DNA of 6,690 bases from Lentisphaeria bacterium UBA1829 (GCA_002338895.1 DDJH01000181.1:1-6690), one strand, 5' to 3'. Positions 1 through 5,888 are shown, counted from the first letter of the stretch. Translations and numbers: made by a program. Notes: generated from the letters alone by a model not told the origin.

Positions 1-4
1 AACG

Positions 5-30
5 AAAAAACCGACCAGAAGACTGGTCGG
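5..30 (-). terminator. Intrinsic terminator of the tRNA-Val gene
   Basis: Read on the minus strand there is a perfect 8-bp stem (CCGACCAG paired with CTGGTCGG, plus-strand 11-18 and 23-30) closing a 4-nt loop, followed directly by six T residues (plus-strand A run 5-10). It lies 16 nt past the CCA end of the tRNA gene, so it is the natural end of that transcript. GC-rich stem plus uninterrupted U tract is the standard Rho-independent form. Confidence 0.9.
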
Positions 31-46
31 CGGAGAATTTTGAAAA

Positions 47-123
47 TGGTGGGCGTAATAGGACTCGAACCTATGACCTCCACGATGTCAACGTGGCGCT
101 CTAACCAGCTGAGCTATACGCCC
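47..123 (-). tRNA. tRNA-Val (anticodon GAC)
   Basis: The minus strand folds into a complete cloverleaf: 7-bp acceptor stem (GGGCGTA with TACGCCC), D arm with AGCTCAGCTGGTTAGAGC, a 5-bp anticodon stem CCACG/CGTGG around the loop TTGACAT, and a T arm containing GGTTCGAGTCC. The anticodon is GAC (plus-strand 87-89), reading the valine codons GUC/GUU. The discriminator base is A (plus 50) and the CCA end is encoded (plus 47-49). The gene stands alone, with its own promoter at 146-173 and terminator at 5-30, and is divergent from the purF-like gene. Confidence 0.97.
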
Positions 124-145
124 AAATCAATCGGAATAAAAAAGT

Positions 146-173
146 AATATATGCTCTCTTACTCTTTTTTCAA
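146..173 (-). promoter_or_regulatory. Promoter of tRNA-Val
   Basis: On the minus strand a -35-like TTGAAA (plus 168-173) and a -10-like TATATT (plus 146-151) are separated by 16 nt. The predicted start falls near 139, about 15 nt before the mature tRNA 5' end at 123. The arrangement, including the bases around it, nearly repeats the one in front of rpsP (3815-3842), which strengthens both calls. Confidence 0.6.
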
Positions 174-214
174 GCAGAGAAAAAGAAAAATCTTACACAT
201 CTCGTCTTCCCTCC

Positions 215-243
215 TTGCAAATGGACCGTAAACTATTTAAATT
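215..243 (+). promoter_or_regulatory. Candidate promoter for the purF-like gene
   Basis: TTGCAA (215-220) and TAAATT (238-243) are separated by 17 nt in the AT-rich spacer between the divergent tRNA and the purF-like gene, which would give a leader of about 80 nt. The -10 match is only 4 of 6, and AT-rich DNA offers other choices (for example TATCTT at 289-294), so this is a best guess. I see no purine-riboswitch-like fold in the leader. Confidence 0.3.
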
Positions 244-331
244 TCCGCTTTTTTTTGCTTCCATACTGTAAAAATAAGAAATCGGATGTATCTTAATAAA
301 ATAATGATAGTTTCCCCGAAAGGTCTTCAAA

Positions 332-2242
332 ATGAGCGATCCGATCAAACATGAATGCGGTATTGCAATGATCCGCCTTCTGAAGCCCCTGCGCTTCTAC
401 CAGGAAAAATATGGAACAGCCCTCTACGGTCTCAACAAACTCTGTCTGCTGATGGAAAAACAGCACAACCGCGGACAGGACGGCGCCGGAATGGCCAATA
501 TCAAGTTCGATATTCCTCCTGGCAATAAATATATCTCCATCCAGAAGTCCAACTCGACAACCCCGATCAAAGATATTTTCCATACCGTTTCCGCCGAGAT
601 CGCTCGAACCGCGGAACAGCCCGGCGCCAACCCCGCTGATCCCGAATGGCTCAAGGCTAACGCTCGCTTCACCGGAGAACTCTTCCTCGGACATCTCCGA
701 TACGGAACGTATGGAGGAAACGGTATCGAGGCATGCCATCCGTTCCTGCGTGAAAGCAACTGGATGACAAGAACTCTGATCGTCGCGGGAAATTTCAATC
801 TGACCAACACGGAAGAACTCTTCCAGAGACTCGTCAATATCGGACAGCACCCCAAAGACCGGTCGGACACCGTCACGATTCTGGAGAAAATCGGTCATTT
901 CCTCGACCGCACCACGCTGCGGATGGAAGAGGAGTGCGATCGGAAAGGCATGAACCGACGCGAAGCGGAGGCATTCATCGCCGAACATCTGAATGTGATG
1001 GAGATTCTCCGCAACGCATGCCGTCACTGGGACGGAGGATTCGTGATTGCAGGACTGATCGGTCACGGAGACGCATTCGTGCTGCGCGATCCGGCTGGAA
1101 TCCGGCCGGCATTCTATTACACCGATGATGAAGTGGCGGTCGTCACCTCCGAACGTCCGGTCATTCAGACAACCTTCGACATTCAGGACGAATCCCGGAT
1201 TCATGAACTGCCTCCGGGCAATGCCATCGTCATCAAGCGCGGCGGACAGATCTCCGTGGAGCCGTATACGACGCCGCTGGCCGAACCCAAACGCTGCTCC
1301 TTCGAACGCATCTACTTCTCCCGGGGAACGGATGCGGATATCTATCAGGAACGTAAACGGCTCGGGAAACATCTCGCCCCGGATATTCTGCAGGCGATTG
1401 ACGAGGATATCGAAAACACGGTATTCTCCTTTATTCCGAACACGGCGGAACTCTGCTTCTTCGGTCTGATGGAGGCGCTGCGGGAACACTGCGTGACCGT
1501 CATCACACGGAAACTGATGGAGCTGAAGGACCGCGATTTCAATTCGGTGAATCTGAAAGCGCTCCTTGCATACTGCCCGCGCTTTGAAAAGGTGGCGGTC
1601 AAGGATGCCAAACTGCGGACGTTCATCACGGCGGACGCGAGCCGCGACGATCTGGTCGCCCATGTTTACGACATCACGTACGGAACAATCCGCCGGGGAA
1701 CGGATACGCTGGTCATCATCGACGACTCCATCGTCCGGGGAACAACGATGCGGGAAAGCATTCTGAAGATTCTGGACCGCCTGGGACCGAAACGCATTCT
1801 TCTGGTATCCTCCGCACCGCAGATCCGGTATCCCGACTGCTATGGAATCGACATGGCGAAACTCGGAGACTTTGTCGCATTCCGCGCTGCGATCGAACTT
1901 CTGCAGGAGACAAACCGGAAGCATATTATTGAAGAGGTGTACCGGAAGGCGAAAGAGACCCTCTGCTGCGGCGGGGAACACGTTCCGAACTGCGTGCAGG
2001 AGATCTATGCGCCGTTCCGGACGGAGGAACTTTCCGCAAAAATCGCGGAACTGCTCTCCCCGGTGGGAATCCGCGCCAAGGTGTCCGTCATCTTCCAGAG
2101 CGTAGAAGGACTCCACGAAGCCTGTCCGAACCATACGGGCGACTGGTACTTCACCGGCAATTATCCGACACCCGGAGGGGCGAAAGTCTGCAACCGGGCA
2201 TTCGTCAACTTCATCGAGGGACACAACGAACGCGCCTACTGA
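332..2242 (+). CDS. purF: Atypical amidophosphoribosyltransferase (PurF-like, long form)
   Basis: A class II glutamine amidotransferase fused to a type I phosphoribosyltransferase, the architecture of PurF, which makes 5-phosphoribosylamine from PRPP and glutamine in the cytosol. Cys9 is the expected N-terminal nucleophile after loss of an eight-residue propeptide. Glutaminase motifs follow: QHNRGQDGAG (44-53), HLRYGT (121-126), GNFNLTN (153-159) and RDPAGIRP (252-259). The transferase half has SFERIYFSRG (323-332), KDAKLRTFI (424-432) and the PRPP loop VIIDDSIVRGTT (461-472). At 636 residues it is well above the usual 470-510, with an insert near 385-420 and a longer C-terminus. The Asn-Gly of the family's oxyanion loop reads Asn-Phe (154-155). 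It resembles a long variant I recall from Bacteroidota and relatives, so it may be a paralogue rather than the sole pathway enzyme. The start follows GAAAGG (318-323). It heads a cluster with rdgB. Confidence 0.88.
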   Translation: MSDPIKHECGIAMIRLLKPLRFYQEKYGTALYGLNKLCLLMEKQHNRGQDGAGMANIKFDIPPGNKYISIQKSNSTTPIKDIFHTVSAEIARTAEQPGANPADPEWLKANARFTGELFLGHLRYGTYGGNGIEACHPFLRESNWMTRTLIVAGNFNLTNTEELFQRLVNIGQHPKDRSDTVTILEKIGHFLDRTTLRMEEECDRKGMNRREAEAFIAEHLNVMEILRNACRHWDGGFVIAGLIGHGDAFVLRDPAGIRPAFYYTDDEVAVVTSERPVIQTTFDIQDESRIHELPPGNAIVIKRGGQISVEPYTTPLAEPKRCSFERIYFSRGTDADIYQERKRLGKHLAPDILQAIDEDIENTVFSFIPNTAELCFFGLMEALREHCVTVITRKLMELKDRDFNSVNLKALLAYCPRFEKVAVKDAKLRTFITADASRDDLVAHVYDITYGTIRRGTDTLVIIDDSIVRGTTMRESILKILDRLGPKRILLVSSAPQIRYPDCYGIDMAKLGDFVAFRAAIELLQETNRKHIIEEVYRKAKETLCCGGEHVPNCVQEIYAPFRTEELSAKIAELLSPVGIRAKVSVIFQSVEGLHEACPNHTGDWYFTGNYPTPGGAKVCNRAFVNFIEGHNERAY

Positions 2243-2272
2243 GCGCACCGCGAAAAAAGGAGATCGTTTCCC

Positions 2273-2893
2273 ATGCTGCAACTTCTGGCCGCGACAAGCA
2301 ATCCGCACAAGATCGAAGAATTCAAAACCATGCTGGCGGATCTGAATTCCCGCGTCAATATTGTCACCCCGGACACCATCCCGAACTTCCCGGTCCTGAT
2401 CGAAGACGGCAAATCGTTTGAAGAGAATGCGGAACGGAAAGCGGAACAGGCCTCCGCCTATGCCGACATGGCGGCGTTTGCCGACGACTCCGGTCTGGAA
2501 GTGGAAGCGCTCGACGGCGCCCCCGGAATCTACTCGGCACGCTATGCGGGCGAAGGAGCCTCCGACCAGCAGCGGATCGCAAAACTGCTCGACGCCATGA
2601 AAGGACAGACCAACCGGAAAGCCCGCTTTGTCTGCGTCATCGCGATCGCCTACCGCGGAGATGATGTCGCCCTGTTCCGCGGCGAAGTTCACGGCACCAT
2701 CGCGGAAGCGCCGCGGGGGACAAACGGCTTCGGCTATGACCCGGTCTTCATTCCCGAAGGATACGACAAAACCTTCGGAGAACTTCCCGCCGATGTGAAA
2801 GATGCAATCAGCCATCGGGCCAACGCGATCGCCAAGGCCGTCAAATTCATCCGGGCGGAACTGGACAGCATGGACGACTTTGAATTTGTATGA
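2273..2893 (+). CDS. rdgB: XTP/dITP pyrophosphatase (RdgB/HAM1 family)
   Basis: A cytosolic house-cleaning enzyme that hydrolyses dITP, ITP and XTP to monophosphates and pyrophosphate, keeping deaminated purines out of DNA and RNA. The 206-residue length is typical. Family motifs are in order: TSNPHK (8-13) for substrate binding, FEENAERKA (49-57), ADDSGLEVEALDGAPG (70-85) with the catalytic/metal-binding acidic residues Asp71/Asp72, YSARYAG (87-93), GFGYDPVF (152-159) and SHRANA (180-185). The ATG follows AAGGAG (2257-2262) with 10 nt spacing. It lies 30 nt after the purF-like stop, so probably on one transcript, an apt pairing of purine synthesis with purine-nucleotide sanitation. Its stop overlaps the next start (ATGA, 2890-2893). 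Confidence 0.96.
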   Translation: MLQLLAATSNPHKIEEFKTMLADLNSRVNIVTPDTIPNFPVLIEDGKSFEENAERKAEQASAYADMAAFADDSGLEVEALDGAPGIYSARYAGEGASDQQRIAKLLDAMKGQTNRKARFVCVIAIAYRGDDVALFRGEVHGTIAEAPRGTNGFGYDPVFIPEGYDKTFGELPADVKDAISHRANAIAKAVKFIRAELDSMDDFEFV

Positions 2894-3801
2894 GAAACCG
2901 TCTTCTGCTTCTGTGTGCGCTGCTTGTTTCCGTCCGGGGAGTTTCCGGAGCGGAAGAGCGTCTTTCCTTCGACCGGCCGAGCCGGGTCGGCGATTTTCTT
3001 CAGGCGGAGATCAATCTGACGGCGCAGCGGGAATACCGGTTTGTGTTTCCGGGACCGGATCGTCCGGTGGAGAAACAGGAATCGCTGGTCACGACGCTGT
3101 TTGCGGATCTGAAGATTCTGGAAGTGGATCCGGAGGGCAATGCACTCTGTCTGGAAATCCGGATCAGCAGCGCGGGAGGCTTCCTCAACGGGCGGCGCTT
3201 CGACTCCTCTCTGCTGAGAGGGAAAACCATTCTGGCCGATCTGAAAACATCCCCCGCCCGTTTTACCGACGCTTCAACGGGGAAGCCTGTTCCGCCGGAA
3301 GCGAAGGCTCTTCTTGCGGCGGTATTCCGTCCACCGGACGGCGACACGCTGAAGGCGACACTGGGAAGTTCCGTTCCGCTTCGTCCGGGCTACAAGTGGA
3401 AGATCTCGGCGAAACCGGTTCTGACGGCGCTTCGGGCACGCGGCCTTGCGCTGAGTCCGGATTCGATCTCGGCGGAAGCACAGATCATGGAACGGGAGAA
3501 ATACCGGGGATATGATACATGCCGGGTGGAAATCAAACTGGCATCGAGCGGAGTTTCGACGCTGGATTTCCGTCTCCGGGCGACCGTGTGGATTCCGGAG
3601 GATCCGAATGTCAACATGATCCGTCTTCTCCGGAACGGGGTGGAGGTGATCGACACGGTCTTTCCGACCGAGAATCCGCTGGCCTCCGGCTCATCGGTCC
3701 GGGTGATCACGAAGGAGAACCTGGAAGTGATCCTTGTTCCCGGGAAAGAGAAGAAGGCGCTTCCGAAAAAGCGTTCGTGGTCCGATTTTATTCTCCGATA
3801 A
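2890..3801 (+). CDS. Exported protein of unknown function
   Basis: I do not recognise this 303-residue protein. The N-terminus is a classical Sec signal peptide: basic MRNR, a hydrophobic stretch (5-15), and a plausible cleavage after Ala21 (VSGA before EE), predicting a periplasmic or envelope product. No lipobox is apparent, since Cys9 sits inside the hydrophobic core. The mature part alternates charged and hydrophobic residues as in beta-rich folds and has only two cysteines (87, 211). A pattern of early aromatic/basic strands (REYRFVF, 47-53), a later GYKWKIS (167-173) and a lysine-rich tail (286-295) reminds me of uncharacterised secreted beta proteins, but I cannot place it in a family. 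There is no clear Shine-Dalgarno; the ATG overlaps the rdgB stop in ATGA, so translation is probably coupled. No terminator is evident after it. Confidence 0.8.
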   Translation: MRNRLLLLCALLVSVRGVSGAEERLSFDRPSRVGDFLQAEINLTAQREYRFVFPGPDRPVEKQESLVTTLFADLKILEVDPEGNALCLEIRISSAGGFLNGRRFDSSLLRGKTILADLKTSPARFTDASTGKPVPPEAKALLAAVFRPPDGDTLKATLGSSVPLRPGYKWKISAKPVLTALRARGLALSPDSISAEAQIMEREKYRGYDTCRVEIKLASSGVSTLDFRLRATVWIPEDPNVNMIRLLRNGVEVIDTVFPTENPLASGSSVRVITKENLEVILVPGKEKKALPKKRSWSDFILR

Positions 3802-3814
3802 GAGCGAAAACACG

Positions 3815-3842
3815 TTGAAAAAGAGTAAAACGGTGCTATATT
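3815..3842 (+). promoter_or_regulatory. Promoter P1 of the rpsP operon
   Basis: TTGAAA (3815-3820) and TATATT (3837-3842) with a 16-nt spacer, followed by AC and a T-rich start region. The same hexamers, spacer length and flanking words (GAGTAA in the spacer, TATATTAC, then TTTTTAT) occur in the tRNA-Val promoter. It lies 14 nt past the stop of the exported-protein gene and would give a leader of about 205 nt before rpsP. Confidence 0.6.
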
Positions 3843-3852
3843 ACATTTTTAT

Positions 3853-3881
3853 ATGCAAAAATAAGAGAAAAAATTTATAAT
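3853..3881 (+). promoter_or_regulatory. Candidate promoter P2 of the rpsP operon
   Basis: A perfect TATAAT (3876-3881) is preceded 17 nt upstream by the weak -35-like ATGCAA (3853-3858). The -10 is consensus, but the surroundings are nearly all A and T, so a chance match is possible. It would add a second start near 3888. Confidence 0.35.
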
Positions 3882-3908
3882 ATTTCAGGATGAAGCCCCC
3901 TAAAACGT

Positions 3909-3936
3909 TTGTAAAATGGGAAAGATCCTGTATATT
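3909..3936 (+). promoter_or_regulatory. Candidate promoter P3 of the rpsP operon
   Basis: TTGTAA (3909-3914) and TATATT (3931-3936) have the same 16-nt spacing as P1. If used, transcription would begin near 3944 and give a leader of about 113 nt. It overlaps the stem discussed for the leader, so it may instead be incidental. Confidence 0.3.
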
Positions 3937-4056
3937 ATAAGTCTTTTACTGCCGCCGGTGACGACAGGATGCAGCGGACACATGGCGGAAACCGGGGATG
4001 CCGGTGTAGGCGTTCCTGAAAAACTGGACCAAAGCAGGAGATGAAGGAAGTCCACT

Positions 4057-4368
4057 ATGGTAAAGATCAGACTGAAAAAGACAGGCGCAAAGAACTGGAT
4101 CAGTTTCCGGATCGCGGTTTGCGACATCCGTTCCGCGCGTGACGGCTACATGGTTGAAGAACTCGGCTACTATGATCCGAAGCACAGCGACGAGAAGATT
4201 GATGTGGAACGCGCCGAGCACTGGATTGCAAACGGAGCCCAGATGACCGAAACGGTGAAGGCGATTCTGGACCGGGCGAAAGCCGGCAAGTCCAAGACCA
4301 GAGGCGTTCCGGACGCGAAGCCGAGAAAGAAGAACTTCAAGAAGGGCGGCGAGGAAGCAGCCTCCTGA
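4057..4368 (+). CDS. rpsP: 30S ribosomal protein bS16
   Basis: A small-subunit protein that binds 16S rRNA and supports 30S assembly. The 103 residues begin with the family's MVKIRLKKTG, then FRIAVCDIRSARDG (18-31) and the EELGYYDP strand-turn (34-41). DVERAEHWIANGAQMTETV (49-67) matches the conserved C-terminal helix region. The tail (about 75-103) is basic then acidic, as is common and variable in this family. The start is fixed by AAGGAAG (4044-4050). It is the first gene of the rpsP-khpA-trmD-rplS-rnhB-yraN series, with the promoters at 3815-3936 upstream, and lies 25 nt before khpA. Confidence 0.97.
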   Translation: MVKIRLKKTGAKNWISFRIAVCDIRSARDGYMVEELGYYDPKHSDEKIDVERAEHWIANGAQMTETVKAILDRAKAGKSKTRGVPDAKPRKKNFKKGGEEAAS

Positions 4369-4393
4369 AGAACAGGAAGAATGGAGTATTGAC

Positions 4394-4744
4394 GTGTTTT
4401 TCGATGCGTTGAAGAAAATATTCGGCGGGAAAACCGCGGAAGAGAGTCCCGCAGGGGGCGTCTCTTCGAAGAAATCCGCCGTACCGGGACATGTCGCGAC
4501 GCTGAAGGATCTCGAAGGGTTTGTGGAATATGTGGTGAAAGCCCTTGTGGACGTGCCGGAGGAAGTCCGTGTTACGACCGAAGATGGAGAGAATGATACG
4601 CGCGTGATCCGGATCTACTGCCGGAAGGAGGATACCGGGAAGATCATCGGCAAGAAGGGCAAAACGATTATCGCGCTCCGCTCTCTTGTCGGAGGAGCGG
4701 CCGGACGCCTTCAGGAACGAGTCACAGTTGAGGTGGTCGACTGA
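4394..4744 (+). CDS. khpA: KhpA-like KH-domain RNA-binding protein
   Basis: A single type II KH domain occupies about residues 37-116. It includes [19 protein letters not shown] (40-58), a beta strand [10 protein letters not shown] (71-80), and the RNA-binding loop [10 protein letters not shown] (82-91) whose GxxG is 86-89. KhpA (YlqC) proteins bind RNA broadly, often with KhpB, and commonly sit between rpsP and rimM/trmD as here. The usual length is 75-80 residues; this one has 116 because of an N-terminal extension starting with an amphipathic-looking [12 protein letters not shown] and continuing as a low-complexity linker. The start is GTG, preceded by TGGAG (4382-4386) at 7 nt; no in-frame ATG offers a better choice. 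Its stop overlaps the proposed trmD start in CTGA (4741-4744). Confidence 0.92.
   Translation: MFFDALKKIFGGKTAEESPAGGVSSKKSAVPGHVATLKDLEGFVEYVVKALVDVPEEVRVTTEDGENDTRVIRIYCRKEDTGKIIGKKGKTIIALRSLVGGAAGRLQERVTVEVVD
4730..4743 (+). promoter_or_regulatory. Ribosome-binding site and CTG start of trmD
   Basis: GAGGTG (4730-4735), inside the end of khpA, is a good Shine-Dalgarno placed 5 nt before CTG 4741-4743; from GAGG alone the gap is 7 nt. A second in-frame CTG (4747-4749) lies 11 nt from GAGGTG. The trmD frame has a stop at 4729-4731 and no ATG, GTG or TTG until 4837, so the site decides the start. Confidence 0.6.
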
Positions 4745-5451
4745 GTCTGCGGTTTGACATAGTCACTCTTTTTCCGTCGATTTTTTTCGGACCTCTGGGC
4801 GAAAGCATCGTCGGCCGGGCGCGGGAAAAGGGGATCGTGCAGATCAACACCGTCGATCTGCGCGATTTCACGCATGACAACCACAGGACGGTGGATGATA
4901 AGCCTTACGGGGGCGGAGCCGGAATGCTGATGAAACCGGAACCCCTGTTTGAGGCGGTGGAATCTTTGAAAACTGAAAAGACAAAAGTGTTGCTCACATC
5001 ACCATCCGGAGAGCCGTTCACTCAGAAGATGGCACACGAACTGGCGAAAGAGGAACATTTGATTGTCATTTGCGGACACTATGAAGGAGTTGACGAACGG
5101 GTTCGTCAGGTTCTGGTTGACCGGGATATTTCGATTGGAGATTATGTCCTGACCAGCGGAAATCTTCCGGCCATGGTGATTGTCGACGCGGTGACCCGGC
5201 TGCTCCCGGGCGCACTGGGTTCTCCGGAATCCGAAGTCGACGAATCGTTTGAAGACGGACTGCTCGAGTATCCGCAATACACGAGACCGGCGGAATACAG
5301 GGGATGGACCGTTCCCGAAATCCTGCTCTCCGGAGACCACGCGAAAATCGCGGAGTGGAGACGCAGCGAAGCAAGAAAACGGACCGCCGCCATACGGCCG
5401 GATCTCTTGAATTTGAAACAATTAAACTCCCCGGAGGATGGAAAAAAATGA
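4741..5451 (+). CDS. trmD: tRNA (guanine37-N1)-methyltransferase TrmD
   Basis: Methylates N1 of G37 in tRNAs using SAM, preventing +1 frameshifting; a SPOUT-fold dimer with a trefoil knot. From the proposed CTG start it has 236 residues, normal for the family. The conserved opening [12 protein letters not shown] (4-15) is present only if translation begins upstream of the first conventional codon, GTG at 4837, which would drop 32 residues including the first strand. Further motifs: [11 protein letters not shown] (52-62), [10 protein letters not shown] (112-121), [15 protein letters not shown] (131-145) in the knot, Arg153 and Asp167 (the catalytic residues by alignment with E. coli Arg154/Asp169), YPQYTRP (177-183) and LLSGDH (195-200). 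The usual SGGELPAM motif reads TSGNLPAM. The second CTG (4747) would match the usual [10 protein letters not shown] start exactly. It overlaps both neighbours by 4 nt. Confidence 0.93.
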   Translation: MSLRFDIVTLFPSIFFGPLGESIVGRAREKGIVQINTVDLRDFTHDNHRTVDDKPYGGGAGMLMKPEPLFEAVESLKTEKTKVLLTSPSGEPFTQKMAHELAKEEHLIVICGHYEGVDERVRQVLVDRDISIGDYVLTSGNLPAMVIVDAVTRLLPGALGSPESEVDESFEDGLLEYPQYTRPAEYRGWTVPEILLSGDHAKIAEWRRSEARKRTAAIRPDLLNLKQLNSPEDGKK

Positions 5452-5888
5452 ACAAGATTATCAGTGCGATCGAAAAGAAGCAGTTGAAAGAGAAGGTCAC
5501 GGACTTCAAGATCGGCGACACCGTCAAGGTCTACACGAAGATCGTGGAAGGAACAACCGAGCGTATCCAGATGTTTTCCGGCATCGTGATCGCCAGAAAC
5601 GGATCCGATATCCGTGAAACCTTTACCGTCCGCCGCGTCTCCTTCGGGTATGGCGTCGAGCGCGTGTTCCCGCTGCATTCCCCCCGCGTCGATCACATTG
5701 AGGTCGAGCGCAAAGGCCGTGTCCGCAGAGCAAAACTCTACTACCTGAGAGACAAAGTCGGCAAGAACGCAAAAGTCAAAGAACAGCTCCGTTTCACCGA
5801 AAAGGCGAAACAGGCGGCTGCTCCCGCTCCGGCGGCCCCGGCTGCGGAAGCTCCGGCTCCCGCAGCGGAAGCTCCGGCGGCGGAATAA
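5448..5888 (+). CDS. rplS: 50S ribosomal protein bL19
   Basis: A large-subunit protein at the 30S-50S interface. The first 115 or so residues are a standard bL19: [16 protein letters not shown] (20-35), [12 protein letters not shown] (39-50), [22 protein letters not shown] (59-79, conserved core) and [15 protein letters not shown] (92-106). The protein has 146 residues because of an Ala/Pro/Glu tail (122-146) built from AEAPAPA-like units, absent from textbook bL19. The ATG at 5448 overlaps the trmD stop (ATGA) and is served by GGAGG (5433-5437) 10 nt upstream. The open frame extends upstream to 5304 inside trmD, but the family begins at this ATG. It is separated from rnhB by 34 nt. Confidence 0.97.
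   Translation: MNKIISAIEKKQLKEKVTDFKIGDTVKVYTKIVEGTTERIQMFSGIVIARNGSDIRETFTVRRVSFGYGVERVFPLHSPRVDHIEVERKGRVRRAKLYYLRDKVGKNAKVKEQLRFTEKAKQAAAPAPAAPAAEAPAPAAEAPAAE
5844..5878 (+). repeat. Direct repeat encoding the Ala/Pro-rich tail of bL19
   Basis: The 14-base word GCGGAAGCTCCGGC occurs at 5844-5857 and again at 5865-5878, a period of 21 nt or seven codons. It encodes A-E-A-P-A units at the end of rplS. This looks like in-frame duplication of a low-complexity segment. Confidence 0.7.

Larger units (their letters stand above)
3850..4056 (+). other. Untranslated leader of the rpsP operon, with foldable segments
   Basis: This stretch between the exported-protein gene and rpsP changes from AT-rich to GC-rich near 3950. 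Visible pairings are ATCCTGT (3925-3931) with ACAGGAT (3964-3970), the hairpin ACCGG-GGATG-CCGGT (3991-4005), and TTCCTG (4013-4018) with CAGGAG (4035-4040), which would hide one purine-rich ribosome-binding stretch. The rpsP Shine-Dalgarno AAGGAAG (4044-4050) lies 6 nt before its ATG. A 42-codon frame (3916-4044) also lies here but has no ribosome-binding site. I cannot match the leader to a known regulatory RNA family. Confidence 0.4.

Noticed and set aside
332..2242. Iron-sulfur cluster in the PurF-like protein, as in B. subtilis PurF
   Set aside because: Cysteines exist (for example 545, 546, 554, 598) but the paired CxxC near the C-terminal motif is missing, so the ligand pattern is not supported.
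293..2815. An 840-codon open frame on the minus strand opposite purF and rdgB
   Set aside because: It is opposite two clearly recognised genes and crosses their junction. The protein resembles no family, is rich in Arg, Phe, Asp and Gly in the manner of antisense GC-rich codons, and has no ribosome-binding site I can see. The absence of stops follows from codon bias of the sense genes.
2802..3515. A 237-codon frame overlapping rdgB and the exported protein
   Set aside because: It is a shifted-frame shadow: Ser/Gly/Arg-rich with no family motif, whereas the 2890 frame has a clean signal peptide and ATGA coupling.
3802..3850. Intrinsic terminator after the exported-protein gene
   Set aside because: I looked for a GC stem followed by a T tract and found none; the T-rich bases there are better explained by the P1 promoter.
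4700..4760. Programmed -1 frameshift joining khpA to trmD, to explain the missing start codon
   Set aside because: The trmD frame is -1 relative to khpA, but it is open upstream only to 4732, and no slippery heptamer occurs between there and the khpA stop. A CTG start with its own Shine-Dalgarno is simpler.
5304..5447. Upstream extension of rplS to an ATG at 5304
   Set aside because: It overlaps conserved trmD coding, has no bL19 similarity, and the family start at 5448 has GGAGG at proper distance.
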